Source of the DNA: Ruminococcus sp. AF41-9
GTDB lineage: Bacteria > Bacillota > Clostridia > Lachnospirales > Lachnospiraceae
Assembly: GCF_003477525.1 (NCBI RefSeq)
Contig: NZ_QUDO01000019.1
Span: 9,800 to 73,799, forward strand
DNA: 64,000 bases
Direction of reading: 5' to 3'
The notes under the pieces are model-generated. The model did not search any database. It was given only the letters and a program-made list of their open reading frames with translations, and had not been told where the DNA came from. The position numbers were made by a program, and so were the translations under genes. Below are positions 57,224-64,000 of the stretch, in pieces; within the stretch, counting starts at the first letter, position 1; every line of letters begins with the position of its first letter.

Positions 57224-57406
57224 TGTGAAGAATTTGTGAAGCACCTCTTTATTTGAAACTAAGAGCATAAGTGACTTGAAATTAAAAAAATATAATTGCA
57301 GTCATCTCAAAGTACTGATGTAAGCGTCAAATAAAAAGGTGTACAGACATTCCAACAGTTTTCCCTTAAAATCATAATTATAATTATGATACTCAAAGAG
57401 AAAAGT
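57224..57406. other. Spacer with 20-bp palindrome
   Basis: No gene. ATCATAATTATAATTATGAT (57371-57390) is a perfect 20-bp palindrome just before the IS66 remnant. It may be part of an IS end or an operator. Confidence 0.4.
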
Positions 57407-57547
57407 ATGGATTTTTCACTTCTTACCCCAGATAAACAAGTGAAATACCAATACTGGTTAAATGTAATCCATGAATGCCGGGCATCGGGATTGACGCTTA
57501 CAAAGGAAGCAAAAAATAAACGCCTGTTCTATGATTTCAAACAATAA
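57407..57547 (+). pseudogene. IS66 accessory protein TnpA remnant
   Basis: Forty-six residues: MDFSLLTPDKQVKYQYWLNV, IHECRASGLTLTKEAKNKRL. The I-H-E-C-R-x-S-G-x-T pattern is the start of the IS66 TnpA accessory protein. The rest is missing; the reading ends YDFKQ. It marks an old insertion at the right boundary. Confidence 0.6.
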
Positions 57548-57570
57548 CCATAGGACAGGCATTTTTATTT
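57522..57570. terminator. Bidirectional terminator at the thrS 3' end
   Basis: GCCTGTTCTATG (57522-57533) pairs with CATAGGACAGGC (57549-57560), one mismatch, followed by ATTTTTATTT in the plus direction and TTTATTTTTT in the minus direction. It lies 10-20 bp past the thrS stop. Confidence 0.8.
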
Positions 57571-57578
57571 ATCACATA

Positions 57579-59354
57579 TTATTTTACAGAAATGTGTTCT
57601 CTGGATTTTTCAGCAATCTCTTTCTTGATTGCTTCTACAAACTCATCCAGTGGAAGCACATTTGTTTCTTTTTCTCCGTGGAGACGGAAGGAAACGCTGC
57701 GGTCATCTTTTTCGTTGAATCCGATAACCAGCAGATAAGGTACTTTCTGTACCTGACCATCACGCATACGGTAACCAAGTTTTTCAGAACGGTCATCAAG
57801 CTCAACACGAACATCGGCTGCCTCTAATGCATCAACGATTTCTTTCGCATAAGCATTTAATCCGTCGTCATCTGTTTTAACCGGGATTACGCGAACCTGA
57901 ACAGGAGCAAGCCATGTCGGCAGGTTGCCTTTTGTCTCTTCCAGGATATAAGCCATAAAACGATCCAGAGATCCCAGGATAGCACGATGCAGTACAACAG
58001 GTGTCTTCTTTTCGCCATTACTGTCAATGTAATACAGATTGAATTTAGCTGGCAGACAGAAGTCTAACTGGCAGGTAGAAAGAGTGATCTCATTACCAAT
58101 AGCCGGCTGAACATTTACATCCAGTTTCGGGCCATAGAATGCAGCTTCACCGATTTCTTCTGTGTATTCAATTCCGATATCATTTAAAACATGACGCAGT
58201 GCATCTTCTGCTGTATTCCACATCTCATCATCATCATGGTATTTTTCTTTGTTCTCAGGGTCACGGAGAGAAAGAACACAACGATAATTAGTAATACCGA
58301 AATCTTTATAAGTATCAAAAATTAATCTGACAACTTTTGTAAATTCATCCTTGATCTGCTCTGGTGTTACAAACAGATGGGCATCATTCTGGCAGAAGTG
58401 ACGGCCACGTTCAATACCTTTTAAGGTACCGCTGCTCTCATAACGGAAGTCATGAGCGATTTCACCGATACGGATCGGCAGGTCCTTGTAGGAATGTCTT
58501 CTGTTTGCATAGATCATCATATGATGCGGACAATTCATTGGTCTGAGGACAAAGGACTCTCCTTCCATTTCCATAGGCGGGAACATGTTCTCTTTGTAGT
58601 GATCCCAGTGTCCGGAAGTCTTGTAGAGATTTACAGTACCAACACAAGGAGTCATAACATGGAGATATCCAAGTTTTCTTTCTTTATCCTTGATGTAGTT
58701 TTCCAGCTCCTGCCAGATCGTATAACCTTTTGGCAGGAACATTGGAAGGCCACGTCCAACAAGATCGTCTACCATAAACAAGTTCATATCTTTACCGATT
58801 TTTCTGTGATCTCTTTCTTTGGCTTCCTCTAATAACTGTAAGTGTGCATCCAGCTCTTCCTGAGTCGGGAAACATACACCGTAAATACGCTGAAGCATTT
58901 TATTCTTGCTGTCACCTTTCCAGTAAGCACCAGAATGACGGATCAGCTTGAAGTATTTACATAATTTTACGTTATCTACATGAGGTCCACGACAGAGGTC
59001 TGTGAAATCACCCTGATCGTAAACTGTGATATTGCCATCGTCAAGATCTCCGATTAAGTCCAGTTTGTAAGGATCATCTTTGAACATTTCCAGAGCTTCT
59101 TCCTTGGAAACTTCACGACGAATGATCTTTTTACCGGATTTAACAACTTTCTTCATTTCTTTTGTAATCTTTTCGATATCTTCATCACGGATAACATCAT
59201 CGCCAAGATCGATATCATAGTAGAATCCTTCTGCTACAACAGGTCCTACCCAGAATTTGGCATTTGGATAAAGATGCTTAATTGCCTGTGCCATGACATG
59301 GGCGCAAGAATGATTGAGTGTGTTTAACTGCTCATTTTCTTTGAAATTTACCAT
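57579..59354 (-). CDS. thrS: Threonyl-tRNA synthetase (no TGS domain)
   Basis: ThrRS, 591 residues. The editing domain begins at once (NHSCAHVMAQAIKHLYPNAKF with the HxxxH motif in HSCAHV), so the N-terminal TGS domain of about 60 residues present in typical ThrRS is absent. GDFTDLCRGPHV is the editing-site signature, followed by the class II catalytic core: motif 2 FRYESSGTLKGIERGRHFCQNDAHLF (parts quoted) and zinc-site residues in LRPMNCPHHM. The C-terminal anticodon-binding domain ends in REHISVK. The start at 59354 is backed by AAGGAGA. A T-box leader lies upstream (59440-59690). Confidence 0.95.
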   Translation of the reverse strand: MVNFKENEQLNTLNHSCAHVMAQAIKHLYPNAKFWVGPVVAEGFYYDIDLGDDVIRDEDIEKITKEMKKVVKSGKKIIRREVSKEEALEMFKDDPYKLDLIGDLDDGNITVYDQGDFTDLCRGPHVDNVKLCKYFKLIRHSGAYWKGDSKNKMLQRIYGVCFPTQEELDAHLQLLEEAKERDHRKIGKDMNLFMVDDLVGRGLPMFLPKGYTIWQELENYIKDKERKLGYLHVMTPCVGTVNLYKTSGHWDHYKENMFPPMEMEGESFVLRPMNCPHHMMIYANRRHSYKDLPIRIGEIAHDFRYESSGTLKGIERGRHFCQNDAHLFVTPEQIKDEFTKVVRLIFDTYKDFGITNYRCVLSLRDPENKEKYHDDDEMWNTAEDALRHVLNDIGIEYTEEIGEAAFYGPKLDVNVQPAIGNEITLSTCQLDFCLPAKFNLYYIDSNGEKKTPVVLHRAILGSLDRFMAYILEETKGNLPTWLAPVQVRVIPVKTDDDGLNAYAKEIVDALEAADVRVELDDRSEKLGYRMRDGQVQKVPYLLVIGFNEKDDRSVSFRLHGEKETNVLPLDEFVEAIKKEIAEKSREHISVK

Positions 59355-59439
59355 TTGTATTCTCCTTTTTAATTTTTATGTTTTCATGAAATGATGTCAG
59401 GGTCAAAAGATATTTTGTCTCTGACTTGCTATAGAATGA

Positions 59440-59690
59440 AAAAAGCACCCATAGATTTATACATGATCTAAGGGTGCTTGCACACGGTTCCACCTTAATT
59501 TTTTACTCTTACAGCCGATAACGGGGCAATACGGTAACGCTTCGGAATCCATCCTTCTGCGCACAGCTTCGAAGTGGTCTTCATGTAATCCGTTCTCAAG
59601 AAACTTCCAGCAAATGTTTCTCTCTCTGTCAGAACCTGACTGCACTACTTTCTTCATCAACGCTTTTATGGGTACTCTTCATTTTGACTT
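59440..59690 (-). ncRNA. T-box riboswitch of thrS
   Basis: On the minus strand an AGAGAG-containing stem I region is followed by a T-box motif AAGGTGGAACCGTG (59483-59496), and then by the terminator stem AAGCACCC.ATAGAT paired with ATCTA.GGGTGCTT and a T-run (59441-59479). The T-box pairs with uncharged tRNA to stop termination. The likely specifier is ACC (Thr) in a GAAGACCAC-type loop, which matches the thrS gene downstream; I could not prove the fold. Confidence 0.85.
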
Positions 59691-59792
59691 AACCCATTAT
59701 AATATAGTTGCGAATTTAATTCAACGGATTTTTGAAAATATTTGACAATCCATTTTCTATCCACCTCTTTTCTTATATGTTTTGCTTTTCTT

Positions 59793-60725
59793 CTACTGCA
59801 ATGAAAAAACTGCCGCTATCATATAAACCAAAATAGAAACAATACAGTAAATCGAATTGGTAGTAGATGCATATGCACTGCTTTCTTTCTTCTTCAAAAA
59901 CGTCTGAAGACTGAACGTAGCCGGTGCTGACATATACATGATAACTGCAAGATTCAGCAGTCTGGAACTTCCTGCAAAGTACTTCACAGCCAGCAGAACT
60001 CCCGCCATCATAACCGCCTGCAGGCACACGCGCATGATAATCGTCTTAATACATGGTTTTATTAGTTCCGGTGTCAGTTCTATGCTGTATCCCACAGTCA
60101 GAAGAATAATAGAAGAAACAGACACTGTTAAGATATTTTCCACACTCAGGTAAGTTCCGCCAAGCGGTCCCGCGATCAGTCTGTTGATAACTCCGGATAA
60201 TCCGGCAATGATTCCAAGAACGCTCGCCACAAATGCAGGCGTCTTTAATGCACTGAAAAACAAATTTTTTATATTAAATCTCTCTCCGTTTTCCGTCTGA
60301 CCTAAAAGTCCCATATAAATGCTGAATCCAAAAAGTAATCCCGCAATATCAAGCACTGCAATCTGGGACAGATTTTCACTGCCGCATAAACTGGTATATA
60401 AAGGATATGCCATCATACCTCCCTCATACACACAGACCATAAACGGAAGATATTTTCTATATGTCTCTTCCATAAACGGCTTCAGCAAAAATCCGATTCC
60501 AAATGAGATTACCAGCATCACAAGCATGATTAATACCAGGATTCCTGTTTTTCTGCTATATTCCGCAGTTGCCAACGCATGAAAAATTGCAACCGGCAGC
60601 ATAATATTAGTCACCAAAATTTTCATATTATCAATGCCGCTCTGCGTTAACAATTTTCCTTTTCTGCATGCCATTCCCAGTATGACCATAACCAATACCG
60701 GTAGAATAATCTCCAGAATTTCCAT
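59793..60725 (-). CDS. AEC family transporter
   Basis: A polytopic membrane protein of about 310 residues (10 hydrophobic segments) with the auxin-efflux-carrier/BART signature: ILEIILPVLVMVILGMACRK, IDNMKILVTNIMLPVAIFHA and LNLAVIMYMSAPATFSLQTF, the last two lines holding the conserved Asn and Pro. AEC members move organic anions such as malate or malonate with H+ or Na+. The start at 60725 is supported by GGGAGAAG; an upstream reading to 60749 lacks one. It is divergent from a second AEC gene at 61003. Confidence 0.88.
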   Translation of the reverse strand: MEILEIILPVLVMVILGMACRKGKLLTQSGIDNMKILVTNIMLPVAIFHALATAEYSRKTGILVLIMLVMLVISFGIGFLLKPFMEETYRKYLPFMVCVYEGGMMAYPLYTSLCGSENLSQIAVLDIAGLLFGFSIYMGLLGQTENGERFNIKNLFFSALKTPAFVASVLGIIAGLSGVINRLIAGPLGGTYLSVENILTVSVSSIILLTVGYSIELTPELIKPCIKTIIMRVCLQAVMMAGVLLAVKYFAGSSRLLNLAVIMYMSAPATFSLQTFLKKKESSAYASTTNSIYCIVSILVYMIAAVFSLQ

Positions 60726-60924
60726 ATTCTTTCTTCTCCCTTTCCTCAAGGCTACTTCATCTGCTGTATTTCGCCTTTCTTCTTTTCTAATTATAGCAGT
60801 TTATGAAAATAAAGAAATGCCGATCTTACTCTTTTTTACTGGATTTTTTTGCCCGATAAACCTCCTGCAACAATATTTTCCTCATATAGCTTTGGTTTTT
60901 TCTTGTGCTCAATCCATCTATGTT

Positions 60925-60963
60925 TTATAATGATTGCGGACATTCAATAGAAATTCAATGTCC
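60925..60963 (+). promoter_or_regulatory. Promoter and inverted repeat for the second AEC gene
   Basis: A TATAAT -10 (60925-60930) precedes an inverted repeat GGACATTCAAT ... ATTCAATGTCC (60938-60948, 60953-60963). It could be a regulator site, or one shared by the two divergent AEC genes. Confidence 0.45.
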
Positions 60964-61002
60964 TATTATCTTTCATAAACAAAACTGACAGGAGATGATT
61001 TT

Positions 61003-61935
61003 ATGCATATCAGTATCCTTCTCATGGAGCAGATTACAGAACTTTTTCTTATGATCTTCATGGGATTTTTAATCGTAAAAACAGGTCTTTTAAAAGATGA
61101 TGACAGTAAAGTTTTATCAAAAATAGTCCTTTATCTGATCATTCCCTGCGTGATCATTAACGCATTTCAGGTAGATTATACCATGGATACAGTCAAGGGC
61201 CTGCTCATTGCTCTTGCAGCCTCTGTCATGCTTCAGATAATCCTTCTGATCATTATTTCAGCTTTCGGAAAGCTTCTCCATTTAAATGAGGTAGAAATCG
61301 CCTCTGTTTACTACTCCAATTCCGGTAACCTGATTGTACCGATCGTGACATTTATTTTAGGACAGGAATGGGTACTGTATGGATGTGTTTTCATGAGTGT
61401 ACAGCTTGTTTTTCTCTGGACACACTGTAAAAAGATTCTCAGCCGTGAGCCGTCTTATGACTGGAAAAAGATTATATTAAACATAAATATGATCTCCATT
61501 TTCATTGGCGTCATACTTTTCTTCACCCGTATACACCTGCCTGAGATCATCGGAAATACCCTCAGTGCAGTCGGCAGTATGATCGGACCTGCAAGCATGT
61601 TTGTAACAGGTATGCTCTTCGCAGGCATGAATCTGAAACAGATTTTTGCAAATAAAAGAGTATATTTTATTTCGTTCCTTCGTCTGATCGCGGTGCCGTT
61701 ATTCTCACTGATTCTTCTCAAGATCAGTCATCTGGCATCTCTTTCTGCAGACGGAAATCAGATCATGCTGATCGTTTTCCTGGCGGTCATTACACCATCT
61801 GCTTCCACAGTAACACAAATGTGCCAGGTGTATGGAAACGACTCACGATATGCCAGCGCGATCAATGTTGTAACTACTCTATTTTCAATTATCACAATGC
61901 CTCTTATGGTAATGTTATTCCAGATGATATTATAA
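61003..61935 (+). CDS. AEC family transporter
   Basis: A 310-residue auxin-efflux-carrier protein: FMGFLIVKTGLLKDDDSKVLSKIVLYLIIPCVIINAF (start quoted as FLIVKTGLLKDDDSKVLSK), VYYSNSGNLIVPIVTFILGQ with the SGN motif, and LAVITPSASTVTQMCQVYG at the end, which parallels APAT in the divergent paralogue. About ten hydrophobic segments. It is the second of two divergent AEC genes sharing a 280-bp control region; the substrate is not known. A strong terminator follows. Confidence 0.9.
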   Translation: MHISILLMEQITELFLMIFMGFLIVKTGLLKDDDSKVLSKIVLYLIIPCVIINAFQVDYTMDTVKGLLIALAASVMLQIILLIIISAFGKLLHLNEVEIASVYYSNSGNLIVPIVTFILGQEWVLYGCVFMSVQLVFLWTHCKKILSREPSYDWKKIILNINMISIFIGVILFFTRIHLPEIIGNTLSAVGSMIGPASMFVTGMLFAGMNLKQIFANKRVYFISFLRLIAVPLFSLILLKISHLASLSADGNQIMLIVFLAVITPSASTVTQMCQVYGNDSRYASAINVVTTLFSIITMPLMVMLFQMIL

Positions 61936-61939
61936 AAAC

Positions 61940-61995
61940 CAGGCGCAGATCATAAGTCTCCAAAAATGAGATTTGTGGCCTGCGCCTGATTTTAC
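61940..61995 (+). terminator. Terminator of the AEC gene
   Basis: CAGGCGCAG (61940-61948) pairs with CTGCGCCTG (61980-61988), with further weak pairing inside, followed by ATTTTA. It begins right after the AEC stop. Confidence 0.7.
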
Positions 61996-62115
61996 CGCTA
62001 TTTTGAAGAAATCCTTAACATCAATACTGCTGATAAAGATCCCGAAGCTTTACTTCAGGAAACACTCACTGCCCAAAAGCACTCTGCTTTCTATAAAAAT
62101 TTTCAAATTTACTGA
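61996..62115 (+). other. Possible remnant of a coding end
   Basis: The frame RYFEEILNINTADKDPEALL, QETLTAQKHSAFYKNFQIY then stop looks coding but has no start or ribosome site. I cannot assign a family; it could be the tail of a deleted regulator. Confidence 0.3.
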
Positions 62116-62128
62116 CAAGCTTCTATTT

Positions 62129-62914
62129 TTAGTAAATTCCACAAGCTTTACAAACTTCCTCCGTCCAACGGTCTGCATCCAACAGCAACTGCTCATGCTG
62201 CAGAGCAAATTCACGGATATCCGGATCTGCAAATTATTTTAAATAGCGGTCCAGATATTTTTCTCCCATTTTCTTAGCATAAAAAACATGAATGGTTGTT
62301 CCCGGTACATGGATTTTCTCACCGACTTTCGTATACAGGTCCGTACAGAACTGATTTTTCATGGATTCTTTTGAAATGAACGAAAGGTCAATTCCGCTTC
62401 CCACACCCATGATTTTCAGAAATTTTTTCGTATACTCAGCACTTTCTCCGCCCTGCTGCAGTCTCTTATCCATTTTTCTACTCAAAAAACAGTCATTTTT
62501 TCCTGTAATAAAGGGATAAAATAGTGGGATCATAATCGCAGTTTCAATTTTTGCCAGCCATTTCGGTGCCTGATCCATATCACTGGAGCCAATGATCGCA
62601 TGATCAATATGAATATTCTGACGGCCTACCAGCAAAGAAACCAAAGATCCTCCCAACGAACATCCATATGCAGCAAAAATCTTTCCGTCAAATTTATTCT
62701 TAATATATGCTTCAACTTTCTCTACTTCATCCAGTTCAGAAATAAAAGTTGTATTTTCGGTCTCATCAAATCCACTGTAGCTCACAACCATTGTATAAAA
62801 ATGCTCCTGCAGATTCTCCAGCACATGTCCGAAATTTGATTTCCAGTAACAGCAGGTTCCAGGAAACAGCATAATTCCCGGCTTATTCTTATCGCCAAAT
62901 TCGTATACTTTCAT
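62129..62914 (-). pseudogene. Alpha/beta hydrolase paralogue with an in-frame stop
   Basis: The gene reads cleanly as a 261-residue hydrolase paralogous to 54289-55068: FPGTCCYWKSNFGHVLENL, AAYGCSLGGSLVSLLVG, IDHAIIGSSDMDQA and VPGTTIHVFYAKKMGEKY. After DRYLK a TAA stop appears (62234-62236), but the same frame then continues FADPDIREFALQHEQLLLDA, DRWTEEV to a second stop at 62129, matching YFKNPDIRRHNMQHEELF of the island copy. So a Tyr-like codon has become a stop, and the last 35 residues would be lost. A 4-nt overlap with an upstream stop (TTATGA) hints at an older operon. Confidence 0.75.
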
Positions 62915-63020
62915 AATTCATATTTATATACCCCAAAAGGCTTTACAGCAACAAAACTGATTACAACAAGCATGATCGTAAGAACCCATGACAATGGAAA
63001 TTCATGATACAACATTGCCA
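62911..63020 (-). pseudogene. 3' remnant of a small membrane protein
   Basis: A hydrophobic tail (PLSWVLTIMLVVISFVAVKP, FGVYKYEL) ends in TGA overlapping the hydrolase ATG. Nothing upstream continues it. Probably the truncated end of a deleted gene. Weak. Confidence 0.3.
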
Positions 63021-63130
63021 ACGACGGGTGTGTACAAAAAACACCTGCCGGTATTTCATAGAAACTGCACACAGGTTCAAAAAAACAAAACTATTTTACA
63101 TTTAAAGCAGGATAAATTCCATAAATTATC

Positions 63131-63161
63131 TTGACTTAGAGTGAACTTTAAGTATTAAAGT
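63131..63161 (+). promoter_or_regulatory. MerR-type promoter of the flavodoxin gene
   Basis: A -35 TTGACT (63131-63136) and a -10-like TAAAGT (63156-63161) are 19 bp apart. The long spacer carries ACTTAGAGT-GA-ACTTTAAGT (63134-63153), the inverted repeat of AdhR/NmlR-type MerR regulators, which activate such over-long promoters by twisting DNA. No merR gene is in the window. Confidence 0.6.
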
Positions 63162-63266
63162 ATAAACAAATCCGAAAACCAAAAAACAAAAGCCTTACCC
63201 GAATAGCCATAATCCTGCGCTATTCCTAAAATACTTTAATGTCTTTCAGAAAGGAAGCAAACTATT

Positions 63267-63740
63267 ATGAAACCATTAGTTATTTATTATTCTTACCGCG
63301 GCAACACCAAAAGTATTGTAGACATGATCCAGAAAAAAATTGATGCTGATGTTCTTCGCATTGAAACCGTTGTTCCATACAGCACCAACTACAATCAGGT
63401 TGTAAATCAGGGACAGGATGAAGTAAACCGCGGTTATTGTCCAAAGCTTAAACCTGTAGATATAAATCTGGATCAGTATGATACCATCATTCTCGGCACT
63501 CCTGTATGGTGGTATACTTTTGCTCCGGCTATGCATACTTTCCTGAAAAGTCAGAACTGGAAAGGAAAAACTGTCTACCCATTCGCTACAAACGGCGGCT
63601 GGATTGGGCACACATTTGAAGACTTCCAGAGCGTCTGCCAGGGAGCAGATGTAAAAAAGGGCATAAATATCCGCTTTGACGAAACAACACTACGAACATC
63701 CAAAAAAGACATTGAAAAATGGATTGATGCAATTCATTGA
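63267..63740 (+). CDS. Flavodoxin
   Basis: A 157-residue flavodoxin: KPLVIYYSYRGNTKSIVDMI (the FMN phosphate loop, S-Y-R-G-N-T-K), DTIILGTPVWWYTFAPAMHT (W before the ring) and FATNGGWIGHTFEDFQ. It transfers single electrons in place of ferredoxin. Its family resembles aldo/quinone-induced flavodoxins of Clostridia, in line with the MerR-type promoter. The ribosome site AAAGGAAG lies before the ATG. Single gene. Confidence 0.93.
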   Translation: MKPLVIYYSYRGNTKSIVDMIQKKIDADVLRIETVVPYSTNYNQVVNQGQDEVNRGYCPKLKPVDINLDQYDTIILGTPVWWYTFAPAMHTFLKSQNWKGKTVYPFATNGGWIGHTFEDFQSVCQGADVKKGINIRFDETTLRTSKKDIEKWIDAIH

Positions 63741-63792
63741 TCAATATCAAACCCAACATTTTGTTTTATATGTGAATTAAAAACTTTATCCT

Positions 63793-64000
63793 CACACGAC
63801 TGAAGTCGCGTGCTTCCAGACGCTTTAGGCGTCAGACTAAATATCGGCGGATACGCCTGTAACTTAGGCCAGCGCAGTTATGCGCATTTTCCCATGCCAG
63901 ATATGGCAGGTTCCCACATTGCAGGTAGTCCGCTGTATATCTGCCTGCATTTATGCCGCCTTTAAGATTTCCATTTGTAAATGAAGTTCTTTCAGATCTG
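63793..64000 (-). mobile_element. Probable IS200/IS605-type terminal region with structured 3' end
   Basis: Subterminal hairpins CACACGACT/AGTCGCGTG (63793-63801 with 63804-63812) and GACGC/GCGTC (63819-63823 with 63829-63833) resemble HUH transposon ends. Beyond them, on the minus strand, a frame without stop runs from 64000 to 63832 (GINAGRYTADYLQCGNLPYL ... SYRRIRRYLV), together with more stems (for example 63880-63895 around GCGCAG/TGCGC). If this is the right end, a tnpB-like gene and its RNA lie outside the window. Not proven. Confidence 0.45.

Noticed and set aside
57407-57547. The IS66-like remnant as a complete new small gene
   Set aside because: Its start matches the IS66 TnpA N terminus, and it stops early inside a terminator hairpin, so a truncated remnant is the simpler reading.
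1-64000. CRISPR array, rRNA or tRNA genes
   Set aside because: No regular direct-repeat array, no rRNA-like blocks and no convincing tRNA cloverleaf were found; the hairpin repeats are palindromic and irregularly spaced.

Overview
The window looks like a piece of a spore-forming Clostridia chromosome, most likely Lachnospiraceae (Blautia/Dorea-like; genus is a guess). Supporting signs are AddA/AddB instead of RecBCD, an alpha/beta-type SASP, a T-box in front of thrS, a CIRCE operator at clpB, and many small families typical of gut Clostridia (DUF4250, DUF1700, PspC, cytidylate-kinase-like, TnpV, subtype-A tannase-like). No rRNA, tRNA or CRISPR array was seen.

Layout. 0-5 kb: end of an ABC exporter ATPase gene, an acyltransferase, a SASP, and a padR-DUF1700-DUF4097 envelope-stress-type operon with pspC. 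5-14 kb: an rRNA m5C methyltransferase, then addB-addA. 14-20 kb: a small FMN-bind-like protein, nadE, hslO, a methyltransferase and a lipoprotein. 20-30 kb: a HelD-type RNA polymerase recycling ATPase, a marR-ABC-ABC multidrug exporter operon, and an NhaD-type antiporter with a cytidylate-kinase-like gene. 30-33 kb: clpB with DUF4250. 33.2-57.2 kb: an integrated, decayed mobile island. 57.4-64 kb: IS66 remnant, T-box-thrS, two AEC transporters, a hydrolase with an internal stop, flavodoxin, and what looks like an IS200/IS605 end at the window edge.

The island is the most interesting part. An 18-bp direct repeat (33230-33247 and 57206-57223) brackets about 24 kb. The left copy lies in the CIRCE/promoter region of clpB, next to a tyrosine integrase and an excisionase-like gene. 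The right copy cuts into a tnpV gene. The cargo includes a GntR-ABC operon, radical SAM, toxin-antitoxin, a conjugation remnant, a tannase-like lipoprotein, a TetR-controlled ABC pair, and a tight six-gene operon of alpha/beta hydrolases, a methyltransferase, a ketopantoate-reductase-like enzyme and a ZinT-like protein whose function I cannot name. The integrase is broken by a 53-bp hairpin insertion just before its catalytic tyrosine, so the island is probably stranded.

A caution on quality: seven genes (acyltransferase, rRNA methyltransferase, addA, hslO, a TcpD-like gene, tannase, ketopantoate reductase-like) are interrupted by eleven single-base deletions, nearly all in short homopolymers, with no compensating insertions. 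This pattern fits consensus errors better than gene death, so I annotate these genes across the breaks.
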